This document shows, piece after piece, positions 55,248-62,881 of a stretch of 64,000 nucleotides of DNA. The stretch comes from Solibacter sp039934035. Lineage in GTDB: Bacteria > Acidobacteriota > Terriglobia > Bryobacterales > Bryobacteraceae. The position numbers and the translations under genes were made by a program. The DNA lies in NCBI GenBank assembly GCA_039934035.1, contig JBDTMZ010000142.1:73732-137731 (forward strand), given 5' to 3'. The first letter of the stretch is position 1. Every line of letters starts with the position of its first letter. The notes below the pieces were generated by a model. The model saw only the letters and a list, made by a program, of their open reading frames with translations. It did no database searches and was not told the origin of the DNA.

Positions 55248-55868
55248 ATGAAGCGTCGCATTGCACTTGCAGTTCTTACCCTGTCCGCACTCGCGCCCCT
55301 CTTCGCGCAGGCCCCGAAAGGCTGGAAGATGCGGGTGGATCGGAGCACCGAGGCGTCCGACCCCGATGCTCCCGGCGACATCAAGTTCGTCACGCAGGGG
55401 TCCGGCTTCCATGCCACCAACCCCCAGGCCGCCGTCTATTGGAATCCCGCCAATACCGCCAGCGGCGCTTACACCTTGAAGGGCAGCTTCACCCTGGCAA
55501 AGCCTAGCGGACACGCCAATTACTACGGCCTGATTTTCGGCGGCAAATCGCTCGAAGGCGCGGACCAGCAGTACATCTATTTCGTGGTCGCGCAAAACGG
55601 CACGTGGCTCATTAAGCGCCGTGAAGGCGCGCAGGCTCCCACCGTGGTCAACCGCACGCCGAACGACGTGGTGAAGAAACCCGGCGACGATGGCACATCC
55701 GTCAACAACCTGGAAGTCCGCGTAGGCGCCGACAAACTCGATTTCGTGGTCAACGGCACCGTGGTGCACTCGATGCCCAAAGGCGATCTGAAGACTGACG
55801 GCATTTGGGGCGCACGCGTCAACCACCTCCTCGAAGTCCAGGTCGACGGCCTCGGCGTCAGCAAGTAG
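55248..55868 (+). CDS. Secreted jelly-roll (concanavalin-like) protein
   Basis: A 206-residue protein with signal peptide (IALAVLTLSALAPLFAQ) and beta strands in the order found in LamG/DUF1080-like folds: TLKGSFTLAKPSGHANYYGLIFGG, YIYFVVAQNGTWLIKRREG, NNLEVRVGADKLDFVVNGTVVHSM and WGARVNHLLEVQVDGLGV. It probably binds or hydrolyses carbohydrate, but no catalytic residue is certain. CAGGAGA gives a ribosome site before ATG 55248. A hairpin follows. Confidence 0.75.
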   Translation: MKRRIALAVLTLSALAPLFAQAPKGWKMRVDRSTEASDPDAPGDIKFVTQGSGFHATNPQAAVYWNPANTASGAYTLKGSFTLAKPSGHANYYGLIFGGKSLEGADQQYIYFVVAQNGTWLIKRREGAQAPTVVNRTPNDVVKKPGDDGTSVNNLEVRVGADKLDFVVNGTVVHSMPKGDLKTDGIWGARVNHLLEVQVDGLGVSK

Positions 55869-55889
55869 CGATTCGCCGCGTTCCAACTG

Positions 55890-55917
55890 GGGCAGTCCTG
55901 CGTCGGGCGGACTGCCC
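55890..55917 (+). terminator. Hairpin after the jelly-roll protein gene
   Basis: Nine-bp stem GGGCAGTCC / GGACTGCCC with a 10-base loop, 22 bp after the stop, followed by GCCTTTCC. Termination is likely but the T run is weak. Confidence 0.55.
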
Positions 55918-56106
55918 GCCTTTCCAGACCAGAGTGGGATAAGGCTCTGCCTTGTCCATCCGAGCGGAGCTCGGAAAATTCGAGCGAAGCTTGGAAGTCG
56001 CGCGCACCGTGGCACTGCCGCTCGCGGTGTGAAGTCTATTGTGGTTGGAGAACGCGGGAAGATGCGGGGAGTTGAATCTGGGGGCGGGGAACCCAGGTTT
56101 TGTATC

Positions 56107-56182
56107 TGGGGTGGGTAGTGGGGTTCGAACCCACGACATCCAGAACCACAATCTGGCGCTCTACCGGCTGAGCTATACCCAC
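56107..56182 (-). tRNA. tRNA-His (GTG)
   Basis: Minus-strand cloverleaf with acceptor GTGGGTA / TACCCAC, D-arm AGCTCAGCCGGTAGAGC, anticodon stem CCAGA / TCTGG and loop TTGTGGT with anticodon GTG, and T-loop GTTCGAA. The discriminator base is C73, the 3' CCA is encoded, and G at 56183 can serve as the essential G-1. All stems pair. Confidence 0.97.
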
Positions 56183-56270
56183 CACGTACCTCCTCATCCT
56201 ATCAAAGCCATCCCCATAGGGGCAATAAGGCGTCATAATAGGACTCACAAGTCCGAAACAGGAGACGCCC

Positions 56271-56735
56271 ATGAAAGCTCTCATCCTGCCCCTGCTGCTC
56301 TGCGCCGGCCTGCCCGCGCAGGACATCGCTCCCGCCGTCCGGGACCGAATCGAAAAGGCGGTGCTCGAAGTGAACGCGCAAATGACCGCCGCGTCCGAAG
56401 ACCTCGACATCGATCGCCTCTTCAGCTATGTGCTGCCCAATGAACGCGGCTCCATCGTCCTCAACGGCAAACTCTACGTCACGCGGGAAGAGGCGCTGGC
56501 AGCGGTCAAGAGCGCCGCGCGCGGCGGAGCCACCGTAAAATACGCCTGGAAGAAACTGCTGGTGACCGTGATCTCGCCCTCCACCGCACTGCTGGTCGCA
56601 GAAGGCGAATCGGTCATCCGCCCGGATAGCGATTCCGAACACCCGGTGGTCACGCCCTTCGTGCAAAGCCTGCTGTTCGTGCTCGCCGACGGCAAGTGGA
56701 AAGCGCTGCACGCGCATCAGACGGCGCAGCGCTGA
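56271..56735 (+). CDS. Secreted NTF2-like (SnoaL-type) protein
   Basis: A 154-residue protein with signal peptide (ALILPLLLCAGLPAQ) and an NTF2-like alpha+beta pattern: long first helix VRDRIEKAVLEVNAQMTAA, LFSYVLPNERGSIVLNGKLYVTREEALAAV, and strands LLVTVISPSTALLVAEGESV and PFVQSLLFVLADGKWKALHAHQ. The ending WKALHAHQ is typical of this fold. AGGAG lies 7 bases before ATG. It stops 1 bp before the converging deacetylase gene. Enzyme role unknown. Confidence 0.8.
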   Translation: MKALILPLLLCAGLPAQDIAPAVRDRIEKAVLEVNAQMTAASEDLDIDRLFSYVLPNERGSIVLNGKLYVTREEALAAVKSAARGGATVKYAWKKLLVTVISPSTALLVAEGESVIRPDSDSEHPVVTPFVQSLLFVLADGKWKALHAHQTAQR

Positions 56736-59285
56736 TTACTTCGCGCTCAGCAGATTGGCGAACAGGCGATACGCGCCCGGCACGCCCGCCGGCAACTGGC
56801 GGAACCACGAAAAGGCCGTGAAGATGTAGACGCCTTTGCCGTAGCGCGCCCAGATCTCGCCGCCTTCCAACGCCTGGTCGCCCGGGTCCTGTGAAGAGAG
56901 CACCGTCTGATACCGGGGATCCCACTGCACGGCGAAGGAAACGCCGCGCTCCTGCACCCATCCGTCGAAATCCTTCGGGTTGATGTGATTGGGATACTGC
57001 AACAACGGGCTATCCGCATTGGGGAACTTGACAGGCGCTTCCTCCACCGTGATGCGGTACTTGTTGCCGATCGGCACGAAGAACGGATACGGCCCGAGAT
57101 TCGTGGTGATGGGATTGGCGGGCGGTTGCTGGAACACCGGGACCGGCTGTCCGCGCGGCGCCGTCGGGTCCGGACTGTCGCCCGTCTGGTACTGCACGAT
57201 GTAGGTGCCGCCATTCTTTACGTAATTCAACAGGCGGGGCTGATTGGCGCGAATGTCGGCGCGCACATTGTAGGCGCGCACTCCCGCCACAATGGCATCG
57301 AAGCGGCTCAGGTCGCCCTGCTCCAGATCGCCCTGGCTGAGCAGGGCAACGTCCAGACCGAGTTGGCGGAGCGCTTCGGGCATCTCGTCGCCCGCGCCCA
57401 TGATGTAGCCCACCTTCTTCGCGGTCACCTTGATATTGGAGCGCACCACTTTGATTTCCGCGGGCGGGAACAGAGTCTGCGCCGGGAAATGAGAGTACGC
57501 AATCACTTTCGTCCCGGAGGAAATATCGCGCCCGCTCACCCGCGCAACGGCCAGAATCTTGGCGGTGGTCTCTCCCGCGGGCGGAGTCACGTCGAAGGTC
57601 ATCACGTGCGTCTCGCCGGCCAGCGCAATCTCAAAACTCTGCGATTTCGGCTCGGCCTTCCAACCGGCTGGCACTTCCAAACGCAGGTCGCCCTTGGCAT
57701 TCGCTACGTTGGCCTGTACCGAGACCTGCACCTTGCGCGCCGCCGTATCCGGGAACAGCGCCACCGGCTCCGGCAGATTGACGGCCACCGCCGGCACCAC
57801 CGTAAAGGCGCGCACGCGTTCCCCGATGGCGCGGTCCGCATAACGGTAGCGCACCGGGCGCACCAGTTCGACCGGCGCGCCGTCCACCGTGAGCCGCACG
57901 CGCATTTGCGCCGCCGCCGGGGTGTCGGGCAAGCCAATCAGCAACTGATCGTCGATCTGGTAGGCATTCGCCGAATAAGGTTTCGCCAGCCAGTACGGGT
58001 TGGTGTACTCCTGGTTGGCCGGCACCTTCAAATTCAACTGGATCTCCGCGCTTTGGTTGTAACCCAGCGTGGCGGGCTTCGCTTGCGCATCCTGGTCCCA
58101 GATGCCTTCTACGCGCGCGCTCTGGAGGCTGACCTGCGCTGTTGAACGATTGAGCACGGTGGTGGTCACTGTGACGCTGTCGCCCGGCGCCACGCTGTAC
58201 TGGCGCGCCTGCGCTTCGACGAACAGCCCCGCGCAAAGCGCGATCGCCTCGTCCACCTCGGCCAGCTTTTCCCGGGCCAGCGGATCGTCGATCGCCGCCA
58301 TCAACGGGCGCACTTTGGCCAACGCGGGAATCGCCTTTTCCGGATGGGCCGGCTCGTACGTGCGCAGCACTTCATCCAGCAGCGCCTTCACCGGACGGCC
58401 GCCGGGGATACGGTTCCAGGTGGTGTCGATGCCATCGAAGAGATCACGCGTGGCGGGCGTACCGCCTATGATCGTGAAAGTGGTCTTCGAAGCTCCGGGC
58501 CGCCGCATCGCGCCATCGCCCTGACTGCGGTTCAGGCTGCGGCTGAGCACCGCCAGTTCTTCATACGAGTAGCCGAGAATCGGATTGAAGGCGCCGATGT
58601 CCGCTTCCGGCTCCGGGGCTGCGGCCTCCGCGGCGGCGCCGGGTGGGGGTGGGGGTCCGAACATGGCCGCCTGCGCCAGTCGTTTCGCCTGCCACACCTG
58701 GACGTATTTCAACTGCTCCGGGAACATCTTGGGATCGCCCGCCGCCGCGAAGGCTTCCTTCCCGAGCATCGCCGATGCCTGGTGCTGCCCGTGCCCGTCG
58801 CGCGGCGTGCCACTGAAACCCAGAATGATGACGTCGGGACGGTAGCGGCGAATCACCCAGACGATGTCCGAGAGAATGCGGTCGTGCCCCCACTTTTCCA
58901 TGGTTTCTTCTGCCGTGCGCGTAAAGCCGAAGTCGATCGCGCGGCTGAAGAACTGCGTCGCGCCGTCGATCTGCCGGCCGGCGAGCAGCTCCTGCGTACG
59001 GATCACCCCAAGCTGCGCGCCCTGTTCGGGGCCGATCAGATTCTGTCCGCCTTCGCCGCGAGTCAGCGAAAGATACGCGGTGCGCATGTGGCGCCCGCGC
59101 GCGAAGTAGGCAAGCACGGGGGTACGTTCGTCGTCGGGATGGGCCGCGATGTGCAGCACGGTACCCAGTTCGTTCAGTTTCGTCAGCGACTGTTCGATCT
59201 CGGCGGCGCCAGAAAAACTGCGTTGCGCATGAGCCGGAGAGTAGGGGAAAAGGAACACGATACCCAGCAGAAGGAAGCTACGCAT
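56736..59285 (-). CDS. Large PIG-L family deacetylase
   Basis: An 849-residue secreted enzyme (signal MRSFLLLGIVFLFPYSPAHA). The N-terminal 270 residues are a PIG-L/LmbE domain with AHPDDE (His49, Asp51-Asp52) and HGQH (His165, His168) zinc motifs, as in N-acetylglucosamine deacetylases. Residues 270-620 form beta domains including an NPCBM/NEW3-like segment (PVALFPDTAARKVQVSVQANV). The last 200 residues form a Rossmann-like domain with VGYIMGAGDEMPEALRQLGL and GVRAYNVRADIRANQPRLL, resembling a ThuA/glutamine-amidotransferase-like fold. It may process cell-surface or host glycans. Confidence 0.88.
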   Translation of the reverse strand: MRSFLLLGIVFLFPYSPAHAQRSFSGAAEIEQSLTKLNELGTVLHIAAHPDDERTPVLAYFARGRHMRTAYLSLTRGEGGQNLIGPEQGAQLGVIRTQELLAGRQIDGATQFFSRAIDFGFTRTAEETMEKWGHDRILSDIVWVIRRYRPDVIILGFSGTPRDGHGQHQASAMLGKEAFAAAGDPKMFPEQLKYVQVWQAKRLAQAAMFGPPPPPGAAAEAAAPEPEADIGAFNPILGYSYEELAVLSRSLNRSQGDGAMRRPGASKTTFTIIGGTPATRDLFDGIDTTWNRIPGGRPVKALLDEVLRTYEPAHPEKAIPALAKVRPLMAAIDDPLAREKLAEVDEAIALCAGLFVEAQARQYSVAPGDSVTVTTTVLNRSTAQVSLQSARVEGIWDQDAQAKPATLGYNQSAEIQLNLKVPANQEYTNPYWLAKPYSANAYQIDDQLLIGLPDTPAAAQMRVRLTVDGAPVELVRPVRYRYADRAIGERVRAFTVVPAVAVNLPEPVALFPDTAARKVQVSVQANVANAKGDLRLEVPAGWKAEPKSQSFEIALAGETHVMTFDVTPPAGETTAKILAVARVSGRDISSGTKVIAYSHFPAQTLFPPAEIKVVRSNIKVTAKKVGYIMGAGDEMPEALRQLGLDVALLSQGDLEQGDLSRFDAIVAGVRAYNVRADIRANQPRLLNYVKNGGTYIVQYQTGDSPDPTAPRGQPVPVFQQPPANPITTNLGPYPFFVPIGNKYRITVEEAPVKFPNADSPLLQYPNHINPKDFDGWVQERGVSFAVQWDPRYQTVLSSQDPGDQALEGGEIWARYGKGVYIFTAFSWFRQLPAGVPGAYRLFANLLSAK

Positions 59286-59347
59286 GTTTCCTACATTTTA
59301 GCGAAGTGCCGGTGAGACCTGCTAACCTTGATGTAGCCCGTATCAGT

Positions 59348-59641
59348 ATGACAAAAACGCTCCGGTCTCCTTTTAATCATGAAGTCGGCGGCAAGGTGGA
59401 AGGTTGCACCATCCTTGAGAAGCGGGTAGTGATTCCACCCAATCCGGACGAGAAGCGCCGCGGAATTTACGATTACGTGGTAGAAGTGCCGCCCACCCCG
59501 GCCGGCGTAAGCGGCAGGCAGGCCAGCACGCGCACCGCCAGGAGCAAACCGGCGCCAGAGCCGAAGGAAGGTTCCGCCGGCTTCACGCGCGCCACTCCCA
59601 GCGAAATGGGCGGAGTGATCCGCCGCATCGGCAGCCGGTAG
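59348..59641 (+). CDS. Small hypothetical protein
   Basis: A 97-residue basic protein with no signal peptide. The N-terminal half (MTKTLRSPFNHEVGGKVEGC and VVIPPNPDEKRRGIYDYVVEVP) could form a small beta fold; the second half is Lys/Pro/Ala-rich and likely disordered, ending RRIGSR. ATG 59348 lacks a strong ribosome site. It is divergent from the PIG-L gene. I do not recognise it; codon use fits a real gene. Confidence 0.5.
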   Translation: MTKTLRSPFNHEVGGKVEGCTILEKRVVIPPNPDEKRRGIYDYVVEVPPTPAGVSGRQASTRTARSKPAPEPKEGSAGFTRATPSEMGGVIRRIGSR

Positions 59642-59645
59642 CGTA

Positions 59646-59667
59646 GGACAGGCTGGGCGGCCTGTCC
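59646..59667. repeat. Copy of the GGACAGGC palindromic element
   Basis: Arms GGACAGGC / GCCTGTCC around a 6-base centre in the spacer between two converging genes, in the opposite orientation to the copies at 27639-27856. Probably acts as a bidirectional terminator. Confidence 0.65.
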
Positions 59668-59677
59668 TGTCCAGCAT

Positions 59678-60568
59678 TTATCTCAGCGTCTTATTGAACA
59701 GCTCCAGAGTGCGCTCCCAGGCCAACTTCGCGGCCTTCTCGTCGTAGCGCGGCGTGGTGTCGTTGTGGAACCCGTGCTGCGTTCCCGGATACACATAGCC
59801 CGTGTAATTGACGTGGTTGGCCTTGAGCGCTTCCTCGAAAGCCGGCCAGCCGCCAGTCAGCCGCGTGTCGTTTTCCGCGTAGTGCAGCAGCATCGTGGCT
59901 TTGATCTTCGGCACGTCCGTCGCGGGAGGCTGTCCGCCATAGAATGGAGCCGCCGCCGCCAGGTCGCTGCCCATGCGTACGGCCAGCGTATTGGCGATTC
60001 CGCCGCCGTAGCAGAAGCCCACGACACCGATCTTGCCGTTGCCGTCGGGACGCGCTTTCAGCCAGTGCCCGGCAGCCACGAAATCTTCCGCCATTTTGGC
60101 GCGATCCACCTTGCCGAAAGCGGCCGCCCCCTTCTCGTCATCGCCCGGATAGCCGCCCACACTGGTCAATCCGTCGGGCGCGAAGGCCATAAAATTCGAC
60201 GTGCCCAGGCGGCGCGCCACATCCTCGATATACGGGTTGAGGCCCCGGTTTTCGTGGACCACCAGCACGGCCGGCAGTTTGCCCGTGGCCTTGGCCGGCT
60301 TCACAAAGTAACCCTTGATTTCACCGTTGCCCTGCGGCGAGGGAACGGTCACACGCTCGGTCGCGATGCGGCCGTCTTCCTTCGGCACCTGTTGTGCCCA
60401 GGCGTAGTTGGGGCGCAGGCTTTCCCAGATCATGGTGGCGGTCATGCCGCCGACAGCGAACTTCTTGGCGCCTTCCAGAAAATCGCGGCGTTCGATCTCG
60501 CCGTGCACGTACTTGTCGAAAAGATTGAGCAGTTCCTGCGGATACTCGTTGGCCTTCCTGCGTTCCAT
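59678..60568 (-). CDS. Dienelactone hydrolase family protein with Tat-like signal
   Basis: A 296-residue alpha/beta hydrolase. The nucleophile is Cys186 (GFCYGGG) with Asp in ENDTRL and His in TQHGFHND, the Cys-Asp-His triad of dienelactone hydrolase. Near residue 25 RRDFLEGAKKFAVGG resembles a twin-arginine signal, so the enzyme may be exported folded. ATG 60568 is chosen because GGAGG lies upstream; earlier ATGs would overlap the next gene. The substrate could be a lactone or ester of plant aromatic origin. Confidence 0.88.
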   Translation of the reverse strand: MERRKANEYPQELLNLFDKYVHGEIERRDFLEGAKKFAVGGMTATMIWESLRPNYAWAQQVPKEDGRIATERVTVPSPQGNGEIKGYFVKPAKATGKLPAVLVVHENRGLNPYIEDVARRLGTSNFMAFAPDGLTSVGGYPGDDEKGAAAFGKVDRAKMAEDFVAAGHWLKARPDGNGKIGVVGFCYGGGIANTLAVRMGSDLAAAAPFYGGQPPATDVPKIKATMLLHYAENDTRLTGGWPAFEEALKANHVNYTGYVYPGTQHGFHNDTTPRYDEKAAKLAWERTLELFNKTLR

Positions 60569-60606
60569 TCCACTTCCCTCCATCCCGGCAACGATATCAC
60601 ACCGCC

Positions 60607-61473
60607 CTACCCCAGGACGGAACGGCACCAGTCAAGCGACCTTCGCATCTCCTTGACCTGGTCCAGGTTCGGAACCGTGTAGATGCGCTCAATCGAGAAC
60701 GGGAACGCGAATTTCTCGCGCCGCGCCAAGAGCAGCAATTCCCGTACCGGCATATCGCCCTCTCCGAAGGGCGCCCATGCGGGCGGCGCCGCCTTTCGGT
60801 CGTGGCAATGGATCGTGGTGACGCGCCCGTGAATCTGCTTGAGAAACGCGATCGGGTCCGGGCCCCAGTTCTTGTACTGATAAAGATCGGGATTCGCGCC
60901 CACGTTCGGCCCGAATTCGAACGCCTTCAGATACGACGCGCCGCTGCCGATGCTGTTCGGATCGCTGGCGTTTCCCGAGGGGTGCAGCCCGAGACGTACC
61001 CCATGGCGCGCGGCCAGGGGTGCGGCGCGTTTCGCCGTAGCCAGCGTGGTGGACGTATTCAAAATCCCCGCGCCCAGCGCCTTGGTGATCTCCACTACGC
61101 GACCGATTTCCTGCTCGCCGGCGGAATCGTCCAGTGCGGCGTTGTAGGCGTAGACCGTCGCGCCGGCGGACTCCAGCTTCTTGCGGACGGCCGTAATCTC
61201 CCCCAGGGGCACCGACGTTCGCCACTGCCGGATCGCCTCCCGGCGCGTCGCCGGTGGCGCAGCGGGCTCCACGTGCGCCGATTCCAGTTCGATGCCGCCA
61301 ATCTCCGCCTCCCGGACGATGCGCACCACTTCCTCCAGCGGCAGTCCTCGAAAGGAGTAGGTACCGACCCCCAGCCTGACGCCCTTGTACTTCCAATTGC
61401 GTGCCTGCGCCGGGGCCAGCGATGCCAGGCCCGCCAGCGCGATTCGACCGAAATCGCGTCTGCCAGTGATCAT
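60607..61473 (-). CDS. Sugar phosphate isomerase/epimerase-like TIM barrel protein with Tat signal
   Basis: A 288-residue xylose-isomerase-like barrel. A twin-arginine signal (GRRDFGRIALAGLASLAPAQA) precedes the barrel with VGTYSFRGLPLEEVVRIVREA, GGIELESAHVEP, GVRLGLHPSG, VTTIHCHDRK (metal-binding His region) and FAFPFSIERIY. In this family a Glu/His/Asp set binds a divalent metal; the Glu in SIERIY may be one. It is secreted or periplasmic, transcribed before the dienelactone hydrolase gene. Substrate unknown. Confidence 0.85.
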   Translation of the reverse strand: MITGRRDFGRIALAGLASLAPAQARNWKYKGVRLGVGTYSFRGLPLEEVVRIVREAEIGGIELESAHVEPAAPPATRREAIRQWRTSVPLGEITAVRKKLESAGATVYAYNAALDDSAGEQEIGRVVEITKALGAGILNTSTTLATAKRAAPLAARHGVRLGLHPSGNASDPNSIGSGASYLKAFEFGPNVGANPDLYQYKNWGPDPIAFLKQIHGRVTTIHCHDRKAAPPAWAPFGEGDMPVRELLLLARREKFAFPFSIERIYTVPNLDQVKEMRRSLDWCRSVLG

Positions 61474-61505
61474 GTGCTATCCAGCTTACACGCCCGGCCG
61501 GCATC

Positions 61506-62264
61506 TCACAGCGCGCTGGCCGAATGAATCCCTTCGGATTGCAGCACGCCGGCCATCTTCTGCAGCGCGGTCTTGTGAATCTGCGAAACGCGGCTTTCAT
61601 TCACGCCCAGTACGTCGCCAATTTGCTTCATCGTCAGATCGTTGGTGTAATACAGCGATACCACCTTCTGGTAACGCGGGGGCAGGGTGTGGATGGCGCG
61701 CGCCAGCGTGCTCTGCAATTCGCGGTGTTCGCACATGCGGTCCGGCTGGTATTCGGGCGTGGCCGCAAATTCCTGCGTGCGCTCGCCGTCCTGATCCGGC
61801 ACCGCGGTGGCCGATACCAGGCCTACCGTGGACAGTTCCAACTGCATGCGGTGCCAGCGTTCCAGCCCGACTCCCATCTGCCCGGCTACCTCGTGACTGC
61901 TCGGCGTGCGGCCCAGTTTGGAGGCCAGATCGCGCGTCGTCGATTCCACCTGCTTCTGGCGGCGGCGCAGGTCGCGCGACGCCCAGTCCATCTGGCGCAG
62001 GCTGTCGAGAATGGCGCCCTTGATGCGGTGCTTGGCGTAGCTGTGGAATTGCACGTTCTTGGCGCCATCGTATTTATCCACGGCATCGAAGAGGCCCATC
62101 ACACCGGCGTGCACCATGTCATCGAGGTCCACGTGAACCGGCAGACTCTCATGGACGCGAATCGCAATCGCCTTGACCAGGGAGAGGTGATCGAGCACGA
62201 TCTGGTCTCTCAGTTCTCTGCTCGGCCGGGTCCGGCGGCGTTTAGACACACGAATAGCGCTCAT
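61506..62264 (-). CDS. fliA: FliA/WhiG-type sigma-70 family factor
   Basis: A 252-residue alternative sigma factor with regions 2 to 4: region 2 (DLDDMVHAGVMGLFDAVDKYDGAKNVQFHSYAKHRIKGAILDSLRQ), region 3 (LASKLGRTPSSHEVAGQMG) and region 4 (LPPRYQKVVSLYYTNDLTMKQIGDVLGVNESRVSQIHK). The FHSYAKHRIKGAILDSLR stretch is diagnostic of the FliA/WhiG group that controls motility or development. A sigma-54 promoter and two palindromes lie upstream, and AGGGG precedes ATG. No anti-sigma FlgM or flagellar operon is next to it. Confidence 0.92.
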   Translation of the reverse strand: MSAIRVSKRRRTRPSRELRDQIVLDHLSLVKAIAIRVHESLPVHVDLDDMVHAGVMGLFDAVDKYDGAKNVQFHSYAKHRIKGAILDSLRQMDWASRDLRRRQKQVESTTRDLASKLGRTPSSHEVAGQMGVGLERWHRMQLELSTVGLVSATAVPDQDGERTQEFAATPEYQPDRMCEHRELQSTLARAIHTLPPRYQKVVSLYYTNDLTMKQIGDVLGVNESRVSQIHKTALQKMAGVLQSEGIHSASAL

Positions 62265-62337
62265 GGTTTGGTCCCCTTTTTTCTGACTGTCTTGTTTCTT
62301 TTGGATTTGCCGGTTTAGCCCCGACGGGATCTAAGGT

Positions 62338-62354
62338 TGCAGCTTTAGTGCCAA
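62338..62354 (-). promoter_or_regulatory. Sigma-54 promoter of the FliA-like gene
   Basis: Minus-strand TTGGCACTAAAGCTGCA matches the -24/-12 consensus (TGGCAC-N5-TTGC) with one mismatch, and the GG and GC pairs are exactly 10 bp apart. The predicted start is near 62327, 63 bp before ATG 62264. Confidence 0.8.
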
Positions 62355-62406
62355 CAAGAACTTTAGGGTAAGGCGCTCATTTTCAGTAAAAAAGATCTTA
62401 ATTTGA

Positions 62407-62439
62407 CGTTCCAGACTGGAACGTGTTTCAAATTGGAAC
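62407..62439 (-). promoter_or_regulatory. Two tandem palindromes, candidate activator binding sites
   Basis: CGTTCCAGACTGGAACG (62407-62423) is a perfect palindrome; GTTTCAAATTGGAAC (62425-62439) is a diverged second copy, centres 17 bp apart. They sit near -88 and -105 from the predicted sigma-54 start, the usual place of enhancer sites for NtrC-type activators. Confidence 0.65.
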
Positions 62440-62481
62440 GGAGGAGTGTTTCAGGACGAACCGAGGAGGAAACGAGGAGGA

Positions 62482-62634
62482 CTACCAGCGGGCCATAAAC
62501 GCAATCAGCGTCTTGACCGCAAGGCCGGCCATGAGGATCCAGACCGCCAGCCGCAGGTTGCCGTCGAGAGTAAAGGCGGCCATCAGGGCGATGGCAGTAT
62601 ATGTGCCCATCGCGCAGAAGAAGCGGGTGGTCAT
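62482..62634 (-). CDS. Small two-segment membrane protein
   Basis: A 50-residue protein (ATG 62634, TAG 62482) with two hydrophobic stretches (FFCAMGTYTAIALMAAF and LRLAVWILMAGLAVKTLIAF) joined by TLDGN. The Leu/Ile/Ala composition and the short turn fit a small integral membrane protein. No strong ribosome site is seen. It lies upstream of the FliA-like gene on the same strand, beyond its promoter. Function unknown; small size and hydrophobicity make it easy to miss. Confidence 0.6.
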   Translation of the reverse strand: MTTRFFCAMGTYTAIALMAAFTLDGNLRLAVWILMAGLAVKTLIAFMARW

Positions 62635-62640
62635 GGTCTT

Positions 62641-62881
62641 TTTATTTTGGCATGGCAACGGAGAGAAGCGTGCTCTAAGGCGGAGCGCGTTCCTGCACCA
62701 GGAAGCGACACTATGCGGGACAGCGCCTCAAGCAGCGCGCCGCCTGAAGGCGACGGCAGGCACGAATGCCTGTTCCCACAGAGCGGCGTGGACACAATCG
62801 AAGATGCGTGACCGCCACCGCAGCCTCAAGAAAATCTTCGCGCCGTAGCGAAGAGCTTCCAGGGTGTAGTGCAAGTGCCCT
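62641..62881. other. Spacer without recognised gene
   Basis: About 240 bp holding a small palindrome CAGGCA-CGAA-TGCCTG (62758-62773) within GC-rich sequence. Open frames here look like shadows; I see no supported gene. Confidence 0.45.
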
